DNA of 64,000 nucleotides, taken from contig NZ_GG688322.1 in NCBI RefSeq assembly GCF_000156195.1, positions 202,498 through 266,497 on the forward strand, written 5' to 3'. The notes below the pieces were generated by a model. The model was not told the DNA's origin. It saw only the letters and a list, made by a program, of their open reading frames with translations, and did no database searches. Of the stretch, positions 42,538-52,199 are shown one piece after another. This DNA comes from Bacteroides finegoldii DSM 17565 (GTDB lineage Bacteria > Bacteroidota > Bacteroidia > Bacteroidales > Bacteroidaceae). The stretch's first letter is position 1; every line of letters begins with the position of its first letter. The translations under genes were made by a program, and so were the position numbers.

Positions 42538-42545
42538 ACACCCCC

Positions 42546-42974
42546 ATGCAGTACGGACAAATCGTATTCCTCCTTTTCATTGTTCTCCTGCTCTATTATG
42601 CAGTGCTGATAGTCCTTGACATACAGAAGACCAAGGCGGCACAGGCGGCGGAGCAGGACGGCCAGACCGAGGAGGAGATAGACATATCGGATGAAGCGCA
42701 GACCTTCAAGCCCGTGAAGATTAGCCGGGATGAACCAGTCAAGAAGCAAGAGGCTTCCGAAAAAGAAGAAGCGTCAAGAAAAGACGAAGCGGAAGAACCC
42801 GATGCACAAGAGCCACTTGATACCGAAAAACCGTTCCACCGCCCCGGCTACCGGGAAGCCATCATGACTGACGGCATCCTTGTCGAGGACATCATCCACG
42901 AGATAAACCGGCTGGCGGAGACCGGCACCAGTGACCTCGGCACGGTCATCTTCAACTGCGAGAACGCAATGTAA
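42546..42974 (+). CDS. Membrane-anchored acidic tra-operon protein (TraD-like position)
   Basis: 142 aa from ATG 42546; a TTG at 42534 would overlap the previous stop. One N-terminal transmembrane helix (IVFLLFIVLLLYYAVLIVLD) is followed by a long acidic and Glu/Lys-rich, likely disordered region. A short conserved-looking end follows (YREAIMTDGILVEDIIHEIN). Family not recognised; position suggests a TraC/TraD-type component. Confidence 0.65.
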   Translation: MQYGQIVFLLFIVLLLYYAVLIVLDIQKTKAAQAAEQDGQTEEEIDISDEAQTFKPVKISRDEPVKKQEASEKEEASRKDEAEEPDAQEPLDTEKPFHRPGYREAIMTDGILVEDIIHEINRLAETGTSDLGTVIFNCENAM

Positions 42975-43000
42975 TAGCTATATGGCTTTAAGAAGCCACC

Positions 43001-43031
43001 GTTCCTTTGGCGACACCTGTTCCTTTGGCGA
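43001..43031 (+). repeat. Short tandem repeat before traE
   Basis: GTTCCTTTGGCGA occurs at 43001-43013 and 43019-43031 (period 18). It lies in the 83-base gap before traE and could be a regulatory site or a decoy -7 region. Confidence 0.4.
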
Positions 43032-43057
43032 TAGAACCCATAAACATTTTCTGAAAA

Positions 43058-43414
43058 ATGCAACAGTTAAAGAAGAAATTGCAACGTGCGGCAGACCGTT
43101 TCATGGCATCGAAGTTCGCACAGAAAGGCGTGCTGGCACTCGTCTGCCTCACGGTATCGGTCGGCGAGGCCATGGCCGCCAGCAAGGGTGCGGCAGGCTT
43201 TACCAAGGCCACGCAGGAGGTCAGCTCCTACCAGACACCCGTATCCAACCTCATGAAGGCCATTGCCGCGGTCATCGTGCTTGTCGGCGCGTTCAACGTC
43301 TATTTCAAGATGCAGAACGGTGACCAGGACGTGAAGAAGACCATCATGCTGACCATCGGCGGATGTATCGCGTTCATCGCGCTGTCAGAAGCCCTGCCCT
43401 TGTTCTTCAAGTAA
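43058..43414 (+). CDS. traE: Conjugal transfer protein TraE (DUF4134)
   Basis: 118 aa. An N-terminal hydrophobic signal-like segment (VLALVCLTVSVGEAMA) is followed by two membrane helices (AIAAVIVLVGAFNVYF; IMLTIGGCIAFIALSEALPL). This is the VirB2-like pilin-size TraE family of Bacteroides conjugative transposons, probably the main subunit of the transfer channel or pilus. It is followed directly by traF. Confidence 0.9.
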   Translation: MQQLKKKLQRAADRFMASKFAQKGVLALVCLTVSVGEAMAASKGAAGFTKATQEVSSYQTPVSNLMKAIAAVIVLVGAFNVYFKMQNGDQDVKKTIMLTIGGCIAFIALSEALPLFFK

Positions 43415-43431
43415 TAACCGCAAACACTTGC

Positions 43432-43722
43432 ATGACGATGAATCAGGAGGGTTATCCCGTTTTCAAGGGCTTGCAAAAGCCGCTGGAGTTCATGGGCATC
43501 CGTGGCCGCTTCCTCACACTGGCGGCAGCGGCGGTCGGCGTGTCGTTCGTCGGCTTTATCGTGTTCTCCATTATTTTGGGAAAACTCGCCGGGTTCATCG
43601 CCATGCTGGTGATGGCTGTAGCTGGATTGGTTGTCATTTATGTCAAGCAGCGTGGCGGCCTGCACAACAAGCGGCGTTCCAAAGGCATATTCATCTACAG
43701 GCACCTGATGCGTAACCCATAA
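43432..43722 (+). CDS. traF: Conjugal transfer protein TraF (DUF4133)
   Basis: 96 aa from ATG 43432 (MTMNQEGYPVFKGLQKPLEF); the frame upstream is a shadow of traE. Two membrane helices (LTLAAAAVGVSFVGFIVFSI; LVMAVAGLVVIYV) and a basic C terminus. This VirB3-like inner-membrane component normally sits before the VirB4-type ATPase, as here. Confidence 0.9.
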   Translation: MTMNQEGYPVFKGLQKPLEFMGIRGRFLTLAAAAVGVSFVGFIVFSIILGKLAGFIAMLVMAVAGLVVIYVKQRGGLHNKRRSKGIFIYRHLMRNP

Positions 43723-43733
43723 AAACAAAAAGC

Positions 43734-46568
43734 ATGGCACAAAAACGGAAAAGAGCGTTTGACGGACTTTATGCGCAGCTGGAGGAGACGGACGGCAATG
43801 TCGTCCTCTTCTCGGCCAAGGGCGAGCCGTCGGTCATATTCGAGATGACCAACCCCGTGCAGCAGCTGTGTACGGACGCGGAGCAGTACCTGCGTTTTCA
43901 GGACGTGCTTTCGGGCGTGGTGCAGACGCTTGGGGAGGGCTATGCCTTGCAGAAGCAGGACATCCTCTGCAAGCAAAGCTACCGCCACGAGGTGCCCGAA
44001 AATGCGGAGTTCCTTACGAAAAGCTATTTCAGGTACTTCGAGGGAAGGGAATTCACCGAGATACGCACCTTCCTTATCATAACGCAGGAGGCACGGCGCG
44101 GCCAGTTCGTGCAGTACGACCCGAAGAGGTGGCTGGACTTCCATTCCAAAGTGGCCAAAGTGGATGACATCCTGAAGGAGAAGGGCATAAAGCACCGCAA
44201 ACTCAGCAAGGCGGAGGTCAATGAGTACTGCCACCGCTTCATGGCGTTCCGTTTCCGTCACGGCCCTTTCTCCATGACCAATTTCAAGGCATCGGACGAG
44301 TACCTGAAAACCGGTGGCCGGGTCATCCGTTCTTACCCGTTAGTGGATATAGACGAGATTAACCTGCCGTCCGTCATCAAGCCCTATACGCAAATGAGCA
44401 TCAACGGCTACGGCATCGCCACCGACCTGCTGTCCTTTTTGACCCAAATTCCTTTTTCGGACTGTGTGGTGTTCAACCAAGTGGTGCAGATTCCCGAACA
44501 ACGGAAACTACTACGGAAGCTGCAGGCCAAGGCGAAACGCCACGGCTCCATGCCTGACCCGAGCAACAAGATTGCCAAGGCGGACATCGAGGAGGTGCTG
44601 AACCGGCTGGCAATAGACAGCACGCAGCTGGTCTATTGCAACTTCAACATACTGGTGAGCTGCCCGGCTGACAAGGTGACACCCGTCACCTCCTATCTGG
44701 AAACCAAGCTGTACGAGTGCGGCATCATGCCCTCACGGACTGCCTACAACCAGCTGGAGCTGTTCACGGACAGCTTCCCCGGCAACGCCTACGCCTTCAA
44801 TCCGGACTATGACCTGTTTCTCACACTCTCTGACGCTGCTCTGTGCTTCTTCTTCAAAGAACACCTGAAAGGATCGGAGGAGACACCGCTGACCACCTAT
44901 TACACCGACCGTCAGGGACTACCGGTCTGCATCGACATCACCGGCAAGGAAGGCAAGGTCAAGATGACCGACAACGCCAACTTCTTCTGCATCGGGCCGA
45001 GCGGAAGCGGCAAGAGCTTCCACATGAACAGTGTCGTCCGCCAGCTGCTGGAGCAGCAGACCGATGTGGTCATGGTCGATACGGGAGATTCCTACGAGGG
45101 TATCTGCGGCTACTACAAGGGCACATACATCTCTTACTCCAAAGAGAAGCCCATCTCCATGAACCCGTTCAAGGTGACAAAGGAAGAGTATGACCAAAAT
45201 TTCGGGGAGAAGAAAAACTTCCTCAAATCGTTGATATTCCTGATATACAAGGGCAATGAGTTTCCGACCAAGATTGAGGACATGCTCATTAACCAGACCA
45301 TCGTGGAATACTACGAAGCCTACTTCCATCCCTTTACCAAGTTCACAGAGAAAGAGCGCGAAGGACTGAGGCAGAAACTGCTGGTCGCCTCCAAGATGGA
45401 AGAGGACTATGACAAGTTTTCCCACAGCATGGAGGACATTGACGCCCAAATTCAGGATGCGGAAACCGACAAGCAATCGGAAAGCAAGGCACTGATGCTT
45501 CCGACAGAAGCCCGGCGGCTCAAACTGCTCCGACAGTGCCGTTCCCTCTTGGCACTTGCCCGGGACGAGGCGGCCAGCAAAGGGGAAAAGGAACGCGCCC
45601 TGCTGATTATCGAGAATTACAAGAAGGAACTGTACAACAACTCCATACTTATCAAGATAGACAAGCAGATTGACCATATCGAGGAGCAGAAGCGCAGGCT
45701 GAAAGTAACGGAATTGTCCTTCAACTCCTACTATGAGTTCGCACTGGAGCGCATTCCGCAAATCGTTTCGCAGGAGAAGATCCAGTTCAACATCCGGGAC
45801 TTCGCCGCCATCCTGAAACAGTTCTACCGGGGCGGCGAGCTGGAAGTGACGCTGAACTCCGACCTTGACGTGAACCTCTTCGACGAGCGTTTCATTGTCT
45901 TTGAAATTGACAAGATAAAAGATGACCCCGTGCTTTTCCCCATCGTGGTGCTGATCATCATGGACGTGTTCCTGCAAAAGATGCGCATCAAGAAAGGGCG
46001 CAAAGCCCTGATAATCGAAGAGGCATGGAAAGCCATCGCCTCACCCACCATGGCGGAATACATAAAATATTTGTACAAAACGGTCAGGAAATTCCACGGC
46101 ATCGCCGGGGTGGTCACACAGGAACTGAACGACGTGATTGACTCGCCCATCGTCAAGGAGGCCATCATCAACAACTCCGACGTGAAGATACTGCTGGACC
46201 AGACAAAGTTCAAGGACAGGTATGAGCAGATAGCCGCCATCTTGGGTCTCACGCCCATCCAGCGGCAGCAGATATTCACCATCAACGCCCTGAACAACCG
46301 CGAGGGGCGCAGCTACTTCAAAGAGGTGTGGATATGCCGTGGGCAAAACTCGGACGTGTATGGTGTGGAGGAAGCCCCGGAATGTTACTGGGCATACACG
46401 ACCGAACGGAGCGAAAAGGAAGCCCTGAAGGTATACCTCGCCCATTACGGCACGATGCAGGAGGCGATAACCCGTATCGAAGCCGACCGCAAACGTGCAG
46501 GAAGTCCGAAATATCTGGAATTTGCAAGGAAAGTAAATGAACATCAAAAGGTAATGTCACAATGGTAA
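43734..46568 (+). CDS. traG: Conjugation ATPase TraG (VirB4 type)
   Basis: 944 aa. Walker A IGPSGSGKSFHMN near residue 421 and Walker B KALIIEEAWKAIASP near 760, with the VirB4-type VVTQELNDV and the final QQIFTINA region. It powers assembly of the type IV secretion channel at the inner membrane. A coiled, charged insertion lies between about 560 and 670. It overlaps the next gene by seven bases. Confidence 0.95.
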   Translation: MAQKRKRAFDGLYAQLEETDGNVVLFSAKGEPSVIFEMTNPVQQLCTDAEQYLRFQDVLSGVVQTLGEGYALQKQDILCKQSYRHEVPENAEFLTKSYFRYFEGREFTEIRTFLIITQEARRGQFVQYDPKRWLDFHSKVAKVDDILKEKGIKHRKLSKAEVNEYCHRFMAFRFRHGPFSMTNFKASDEYLKTGGRVIRSYPLVDIDEINLPSVIKPYTQMSINGYGIATDLLSFLTQIPFSDCVVFNQVVQIPEQRKLLRKLQAKAKRHGSMPDPSNKIAKADIEEVLNRLAIDSTQLVYCNFNILVSCPADKVTPVTSYLETKLYECGIMPSRTAYNQLELFTDSFPGNAYAFNPDYDLFLTLSDAALCFFFKEHLKGSEETPLTTYYTDRQGLPVCIDITGKEGKVKMTDNANFFCIGPSGSGKSFHMNSVVRQLLEQQTDVVMVDTGDSYEGICGYYKGTYISYSKEKPISMNPFKVTKEEYDQNFGEKKNFLKSLIFLIYKGNEFPTKIEDMLINQTIVEYYEAYFHPFTKFTEKEREGLRQKLLVASKMEEDYDKFSHSMEDIDAQIQDAETDKQSESKALMLPTEARRLKLLRQCRSLLALARDEAASKGEKERALLIIENYKKELYNNSILIKIDKQIDHIEEQKRRLKVTELSFNSYYEFALERIPQIVSQEKIQFNIRDFAAILKQFYRGGELEVTLNSDLDVNLFDERFIVFEIDKIKDDPVLFPIVVLIIMDVFLQKMRIKKGRKALIIEEAWKAIASPTMAEYIKYLYKTVRKFHGIAGVVTQELNDVIDSPIVKEAIINNSDVKILLDQTKFKDRYEQIAAILGLTPIQRQQIFTINALNNREGRSYFKEVWICRGQNSDVYGVEEAPECYWAYTTERSEKEALKVYLAHYGTMQEAITRIEADRKRAGSPKYLEFARKVNEHQKVMSQW

Positions 46569-47302
46569 AGTTACGATACATACTGGTAATGGTTTTAATG
46601 GCAACCGCATCAACCCCGGTGTTTGCCGGATGGAAGGTTGTCATTGACAAGAACTGCATCAAGGTGGTGGCTGCCAATACCGCCTCACAGAAACTGATAG
46701 AAGACCAGCATAACCAGCGTCTGGATTCCATCGCCTCCAAGAAGCAGAAGGTGGAACTCTATTCGGTGAGCATGGCCACCATCAAGGAACTCTACAAGCT
46801 CACGATGGAGAACATTTCGGGTTTCGGGACGGAGAGCCTGTACTACAAGGAAATCGGCACGTGCGCCTTTGACATACTCAAAGACGTGCCGGAACTGATA
46901 AACACGGTGAATAAGGCCAAGTTCAAGAACAAGCTCGCCTGCCTGACGGAGCTGGGCGGCCTCGTGATGGAGACACAGCAACTGGTAGGTAACTTCGTGA
47001 ACATCGTGAACAACGCCAAGGTGCAAAATCCCCTCAAAGGACAAGGCACGGCGGAAAAGAAGAGCGACGGCTACAACCTGCTTGACCGTTATGAACGGCT
47101 GTCACTGGCCAACCGAATCTATACCGACCTGATGGAAATACGCTACAAGGTGGAGGGCATGATGCTGATGGCGCAGTTCGCGACAGCTAACGACCTATTC
47201 TTCGCCATAGACCCGGAAGGCTGGGCCAACGTAGTGACCATGAAAAACCAAGTCGGCGGCCTGATTCAGGACTGGAACGGACTGGTAGCGGCAAATTATT
47301 AA
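46562..47302 (+). CDS. Periplasmic tra-operon protein (TraI position)
   Basis: 246 aa with a clear signal peptide (YILVMVLMATASTPVFA, cleavage near residue 22), then an all-helical body with coiled-coil tendency. Position after the VirB4-type ATPase and the helical secreted build suggest a VirB5-like or TraI-type channel component. I cannot assign the family with certainty. Confidence 0.75.
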   Translation: MVKLRYILVMVLMATASTPVFAGWKVVIDKNCIKVVAANTASQKLIEDQHNQRLDSIASKKQKVELYSVSMATIKELYKLTMENISGFGTESLYYKEIGTCAFDILKDVPELINTVNKAKFKNKLACLTELGGLVMETQQLVGNFVNIVNNAKVQNPLKGQGTAEKKSDGYNLLDRYERLSLANRIYTDLMEIRYKVEGMMLMAQFATANDLFFAIDPEGWANVVTMKNQVGGLIQDWNGLVAANY

Positions 47303-47320
47303 CCCTTTGATGATACAGCT

Positions 47321-48025
47321 ATGAAACATTGGAAGATAAGAATGGTACTCTTTACCCTTGTGCTGGCTTTGGCTTTTTTGCAGCCGGTGAAGGTCTCCGC
47401 CTATGTCCTGCCGAAGGACTTGCCGACCATCGAGGCATTGATTGCCCTGCACAAAGCCGTGAAGAAGGACGAAGACCAGGCCTTGCAGCGTGTGGCAACC
47501 AGTTTTGGCGAACAGTCGCTGCTCACCAAAGGGGCAGTCAAGTTCAACGATGTCCGCACCACGCTCGACACCAAGCTGAGTAACGCCCATTCCTATCTGG
47601 TGCTGGCCGGTGCCATATCCTCCACTGCCAACTCGCTGTACCAACTGGTCAGGGACTACAAGGACTTTACATCCAATACGTTCAGCCACGTATCCAAGAA
47701 ACCATTCGTGGCATGGTACTATGCGGATGCCAACGTAGCCATTTCCCGTGAAGTCAAACACTGCTACAAACTATATGCTTCCGTGGCCGCCTCCGGCATC
47801 AACCTGATGAAAGCCTCCATGGACGAGAAGCTGAATCTGGTGATGACGCTCAAAACCACCATCGACAAGGCGAGGTACATCATCGACAACGCGAACCTGT
47901 ACTGTTTTCTCATAACCGATTGCGGCTGGAAGCCGGACTACATCTGGGAAATCCTGAACTCCAGCGTCAAGGACGAGATAGCGGACAAAGTCATCAACAA
48001 ATGGAAACAAGGATATGCAAGTTAG
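47321..48025 (+). CDS. Second periplasmic helical tra-operon protein
   Basis: 234 aa with an N-terminal signal peptide (MVLFTLVLALAFLQPVKVSA) and a helical body similar in style to the preceding gene (KLSNAHSYLVLAGAISSTAN, VAASGINLMKASMDEKLNL). The two may be distant paralogues or a complex. It overlaps the next gene by 11 bases. Confidence 0.7.
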   Translation: MKHWKIRMVLFTLVLALAFLQPVKVSAYVLPKDLPTIEALIALHKAVKKDEDQALQRVATSFGEQSLLTKGAVKFNDVRTTLDTKLSNAHSYLVLAGAISSTANSLYQLVRDYKDFTSNTFSHVSKKPFVAWYYADANVAISREVKHCYKLYASVAASGINLMKASMDEKLNLVMTLKTTIDKARYIIDNANLYCFLITDCGWKPDYIWEILNSSVKDEIADKVINKWKQGYAS

Positions 48026-48692
48026 ACAAATCATTATCGGAATAATGCTTATAGGACTTCCTCTTGCAGGCTATGCCCAAAGGCCGTCCCGTGACAACGA
48101 GAAGGCGAAACAATGGCAGTCAATGGAGAACGGCCCTTGGGACTTTGCACCTGACTGGTACTATTACTTCCTCCATAATAAATATTCCGGTGCGGAAATG
48201 TACTGGAAGTGGGCCGGTTTCAAGTCGGGCTTCCGGGTACGTTTCAAAGAACCGAAGTCCAGTGTAAAGCGCATCATGCCGGTACGTGTGACCTCGGAAG
48301 AGACCCAACGCCAGAAAGTGAAAAAGGTGGAAGAGGAACGGACGCACATAGAGGAACTTTACAAGGAAGAGTTGCTGAGGGAGGCGGACCGCAACGTGGA
48401 TCTGACCTACGCCTCTTACAAGGACGAGTTCAACCGTATGCAGGGCTGCATCACGGACGGACTGCTCTATTGCATGAAGAAAAGCGACGGCAAACTCAAA
48501 CATCAGGTGGACGAGCTGAGCCGTCAGAACGAGATCCTTTGTGCGGACATCGCCTATATCCACAAGACGGGAGTCGGCTACGGGCTGGAGAACGCCAAGC
48601 GGCAGCAGGCATACGAGGAAGTCAAGGCGAAGATGGAGGAACTGGTGGACCGTACCGCCCGTCTGTGCGCGGTGGCAGCTACGCATTATTAG
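48015..48692 (+). CDS. Secreted tra-operon protein, possible DUF5045 type
   Basis: 225 aa with a signal peptide (IIIGIMLIGLPLAGYA), an aromatic-rich start of the mature part (WDFAPDWYYYFLHNKYSGAE) and a coiled Glu/Lys-rich C-terminal half. The GPWDFAPDWYYYF segment reminds me of the DUF5045 proteins in Bacteroides elements; this is from memory only. Confidence 0.7.
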   Translation: MQVRQIIIGIMLIGLPLAGYAQRPSRDNEKAKQWQSMENGPWDFAPDWYYYFLHNKYSGAEMYWKWAGFKSGFRVRFKEPKSSVKRIMPVRVTSEETQRQKVKKVEEERTHIEELYKEELLREADRNVDLTYASYKDEFNRMQGCITDGLLYCMKKSDGKLKHQVDELSRQNEILCADIAYIHKTGVGYGLENAKRQQAYEEVKAKMEELVDRTARLCAVAATHY

Positions 48693-48716
48693 GACACTTA
48701 CAAACAAAGACAGAAT

Positions 48717-49844
48717 ATGAATCTATTATGTACACTTCTGACTATAGGCCTGCCGGCCATCGACGAGAGCCTTGATAAGCTGCTGGTCGCCATGGAAACA
48801 TTTCCCAACGTGGCGGTGCTGGGCGATGCGGTCGGGATGGCACGGGTGATCGGGCTGTGCCTCGCGCTCTGTGTCGGCTCTTACGAGTGCTGGATGATGA
48901 TGCTCGGACGGCGCGGCATGGACGTGATGAAGCTGTTCCGTATCGTGGGAATCTCCATCTGCATCTCCTCCTCTTCGTGGATATGCTCGGCCCTGCAGGT
49001 GCCCGGCAAGGGACTGGAATCCGCTACTAAAGCGATGGCGCAGGCAAAGAACAAGGAAGTGGCCGCTTTCGAGCTGAAAGTGGCGCAGAAGCAGGGCGAG
49101 TACCTTGACCGGCTCAGGACGGTGCAGGATTCCATCGCCACCGCCCAGCAGGTGGCCGCCATCGGCCAGGACGCGGCATGGTGGGACAAGCTCATCTACA
49201 ACGTGCAGAACCTCGGCACCACCATCAACAACTACGCCCAGCGTGCGGCGGTGGCGGCAGAGACGAAAATGAGCGAGTGGATAAACGACGTCATACGCTT
49301 CGTGGGCGAGCTGATCTTCCAGATGTCCTATTACGGCATCCTCGTGGCGCAGCGCATCTTCATGGCCATCATGGTGATATTCTGCCCCATCATGTTCGCC
49401 CTCTCCCTCGCCCCGCCGTGGAACTCGGCATGGAGCCAGTGGATGTCGAAATACCTCTCCCTCTCGCTTTGGGGTTTCGTGACCTACATGTGCCTCTATT
49501 ATATCGACTTTATCCTCCTATACAACCTGCAGCAGGACTTGGTGGCCTACAACCACCTCCTGCACGGCTCCGTCAACTCATGGTCGCAAATCGGCGCACT
49601 CGGCTTGCAGGGCATCGGATCCAACTGCATGTACGCCATGGGTATGCTCGTGGGGGCGTACATCATCCGTTTTGTTCCCGAAGTGGCCTCATGGCTGATT
49701 CCCGGCGGCGTAAGCTCCGGAGCAGGTTCTGTGGCAGGTTCGGCGGCAATGGGCATCACGAGCACGGCAGGATCGGCGGCGGGAGGTGCCGTAGGCGCGG
49801 CGGTGGGCGGCGCAGGTTCTGTGGGCAAGTCCCTCAAATCATAG
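48717..49844 (+). CDS. traJ: Conjugal transfer protein TraJ (VirB6-like)
   Basis: 375 aa polytopic inner-membrane protein with about six hydrophobic segments, including YYGILVAQRIFMAIMVIFCP, FVTYMCLYYIDFILLYNL and MYAMGMLVGAYIIRF. The Gly/Ala/Ser-rich tail (GSAAGGAVGAAVGGAGSVG) is typical. TraJ-type proteins form part of the inner-membrane channel of the type IV system. Confidence 0.88.
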   Translation: MNLLCTLLTIGLPAIDESLDKLLVAMETFPNVAVLGDAVGMARVIGLCLALCVGSYECWMMMLGRRGMDVMKLFRIVGISICISSSSWICSALQVPGKGLESATKAMAQAKNKEVAAFELKVAQKQGEYLDRLRTVQDSIATAQQVAAIGQDAAWWDKLIYNVQNLGTTINNYAQRAAVAAETKMSEWINDVIRFVGELIFQMSYYGILVAQRIFMAIMVIFCPIMFALSLAPPWNSAWSQWMSKYLSLSLWGFVTYMCLYYIDFILLYNLQQDLVAYNHLLHGSVNSWSQIGALGLQGIGSNCMYAMGMLVGAYIIRFVPEVASWLIPGGVSSGAGSVAGSAAMGITSTAGSAAGGAVGAAVGGAGSVGKSLKS

Positions 49845-49872
49845 GTAGTAACAACATCAAACAAGAAAGAAT

Positions 49873-50469
49873 ATGCTCATAGAATCATTGGCACAGAAAA
49901 CAAGGCTCGCCATGATGACGGTAGTGGCAACCATCGCCGGTTGCGCCGTCATCTGCGGCTTCACCGTCTGGTGCTGCATCTCGCTGGTCAACAAGGAGAG
50001 GCAGCAGATATACGTCCTTGACGGCGACATCCCGTTCCTTGCGGAACGCGCCCAGTTAGAGGCCAACTTCACCATGGAGGCAAAAGCACACATCCAGCTC
50101 TTCCATCAGTACTTCTTCAACCTGCCGCCCGACAACGACTATATCAAGTGGACGCTCGGCAAGGCGATGTACATGGCGGACGGTACGGCACTCAAACAGA
50201 AACAGGCGTTGGACGAGAACGGCTTCTATTCGGACATCATATCCTCGTCGGCGGTCTGCACCATCATGTGCGACTCCATCCTGCTGGACGAGCATGAACG
50301 GAAGTTCACCTATTACGGCACGCAGCTTATCAAGCGGCGCACCAAGGACTTGAAGCGTTCGATGGTCACGACCGGCTACATCGAGAACGTGCCGAGGACA
50401 AGGAACAATCCGCACGGGCTGATGATCACGAACTGGAGGACGATAGAGAACAAGGATTTGGATTATTGA
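49873..50469 (+). CDS. traK: Conjugal transfer protein TraK (VirB8-like)
   Basis: 198 aa with one transmembrane helix near the N terminus (MMTVVATIAGCAVICGFTVW) and a periplasmic domain (AERAQLEANFTMEAKAHIQL, FFNLPPDNDYIKWTLGKAMY). Length and motifs fit TraK, which links inner-membrane parts of the channel. Confidence 0.9.
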   Translation: MLIESLAQKTRLAMMTVVATIAGCAVICGFTVWCCISLVNKERQQIYVLDGDIPFLAERAQLEANFTMEAKAHIQLFHQYFFNLPPDNDYIKWTLGKAMYMADGTALKQKQALDENGFYSDIISSSAVCTIMCDSILLDEHERKFTYYGTQLIKRRTKDLKRSMVTTGYIENVPRTRNNPHGLMITNWRTIENKDLDY

Positions 50470-50494
50470 CGTGTAACACCTTATCAAAGAAAAT

Positions 50495-50986
50495 ATGAAA
50501 TCACTCAGAAAAATAGGGCGTGCCCACCGCTTGAAGACGCATGACCAGATAAAGGCATGGTTGCAGCCCAAGCTGGGCAGCATTGGCACGAAATACCGGC
50601 TGGCCGCAAGAATCAGGCTGGCAAACGCTTGGGCAAGGAAACATCCCAAGCGCACCTGTGCCTGTGTGGTGGGCACTTTGTCCTTCCTGTTGGCAGTCAC
50701 CGTCACGTTGGACGGTATGCGTCCGAACGATGGGCAGGAACCAGACATCAGTGCCATCGCCAGCATGGAACCGCTTTTCAGCGGTTTCCGTACCATACAG
50801 GCGAACAAGGGCGTACAGCGGCAGACGTTGCTGGAACTGGCCGCCGAAGGGCAGGCACTCCGCGAGGAACTGGACTCCATGATAGCCCTGCCCCACAAGA
50901 GCCGTGCGGATTCCGTCCGCATCGTCCGGCAGTACGGGAAACTGGAAAGCATTGTCAAATCACTCAAAAACAACGATAACCCATGA
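50495..50986 (+). CDS. traL: Conjugal transfer protein TraL (DUF3989-like)
   Basis: 163 aa, longer than many TraL because of a basic N-terminal part of about 55 residues, then one membrane helix (CACVVGTLSFLLAVTVTL) and a helical periplasmic tail. Its position between traK and traM and the four-base overlap with traM support the call. Confidence 0.75.
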   Translation: MKSLRKIGRAHRLKTHDQIKAWLQPKLGSIGTKYRLAARIRLANAWARKHPKRTCACVVGTLSFLLAVTVTLDGMRPNDGQEPDISAIASMEPLFSGFRTIQANKGVQRQTLLELAAEGQALREELDSMIALPHKSRADSVRIVRQYGKLESIVKSLKNNDNP

Positions 50987-52164
50987 TGAAAATCAACTTC
51001 AAACAACCCAAGTACATCTTTCCGCTGGTGGTCTTCGTGCCGCTTTGCGCGTTAGTGTACTTCGTGATGCAGACTTTTGGGGGAGGCGGTGACACGCGGC
51101 AGACAGTGGCCACCGACCGCATCAACATGGAACTGCCGGAGGCCAATGCGGAGGAAGCCGGCGACAAGATGACCGAGATGTCCCGGCGTTTCGGTGACGA
51201 GGACGCTTTTACCGCCGTCGGTGCCATCGGCGAGGAGGAAAAGGACAAGGAGGAGCTGGAACACGGCTACAGCGAGGAGGAGCTGAACAGGCTCGACGCC
51301 GCCGAAGCGGAGCGTATCCGCCAGCAGCAGGAAATGGAGGAACTGGAGCGTTCCCTTGCCGAATCAAGGAAGCACATCAATTCATACGCCTACGGTAGCA
51401 GTTCTTCGGGCAATGTCTCACAGGACGATTTCGCCCGTGACCTTGAAGAAATCCAGCGGCGAAGTTACCAACGGCAGAAAGCCATCGAGAGCGGATTGGG
51501 TTTCGGCAATCCCGAAGCGGAAGAAGCGGCCCGAAAACAACGGGCGGATTCCATCGCCAAGGTACGCATGGAGGAAAAAGAACGCAACCGGCCGAACCTT
51601 GTCGTCAAATCATCCGATGCCGGTGCCGGAAAGTTCCATACGGTATCGGCACCCGATGAAGCGGCGGAAGCCAACCTGATACGGGCGATGATTGACCAGA
51701 CCACCAAGGCGCGCGAGGGCACCCGGCTACGCTTCAAGCTGCTGGATGACGTGACGGTCAGCGGCACGAAACTGCGGAAGGGCACCTATCTGTACGGGAC
51801 GGTGACAGGCTTCGGAGGGCAGCGTGTCCGCGCGGCGGTCACCAGCATCCTTGTGGGTGGCAAGTTCATCAAAGTGAAACTCTCGGTCTTTGACAACGAC
51901 GGCATGGAAGGCTTCTACGTCCCCGAATCGGCTTTCAGGGATTTCGTGAAGGACGCTGGTGCCAGCACCGTGCAGCAGAATATCAACTTGGAGTCGGAGG
52001 ACGGCTACGGCTCGGGCATTTCAGGCGAGGCCATCGCCCTGCAAGCCCTACAAAATATGTACAACTCCGCCACGTCCGCCATCTCTTCCAATATCCGGAA
52101 GAACAAGGCGAAAATCAAATACAACACCATCGTCTATCTAATCAACTCGGATGACGCGAGATAG
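50983..52164 (+). CDS. traM: Conjugal transfer protein TraM (VirB10-like)
   Basis: 393 aa. One membrane helix near the start (YIFPLVVFVPLCALVYFVMQ), a long acidic and Glu/Arg-rich linker (about 50-200), then a conserved C-terminal domain (RLRFKLLDDVTVSGTKLRKG, YLYGTVTGFGGQRVRAAVTS). Such proteins span from inner membrane to the outer core of the channel. Confidence 0.9.
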   Translation: MMKINFKQPKYIFPLVVFVPLCALVYFVMQTFGGGGDTRQTVATDRINMELPEANAEEAGDKMTEMSRRFGDEDAFTAVGAIGEEEKDKEELEHGYSEEELNRLDAAEAERIRQQQEMEELERSLAESRKHINSYAYGSSSSGNVSQDDFARDLEEIQRRSYQRQKAIESGLGFGNPEAEEAARKQRADSIAKVRMEEKERNRPNLVVKSSDAGAGKFHTVSAPDEAAEANLIRAMIDQTTKAREGTRLRFKLLDDVTVSGTKLRKGTYLYGTVTGFGGQRVRAAVTSILVGGKFIKVKLSVFDNDGMEGFYVPESAFRDFVKDAGASTVQQNINLESEDGYGSGISGEAIALQALQNMYNSATSAISSNIRKNKAKIKYNTIVYLINSDDAR

Positions 52165-52199
52165 GCAACATAATCCGTAAAATAATAAATATACGCACT

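Noticed and set aside
44919-45977. 352-codon minus-strand open frame inside traG
   Set aside because: High-GC antisense shadow of the VirB4-type ATPase gene.
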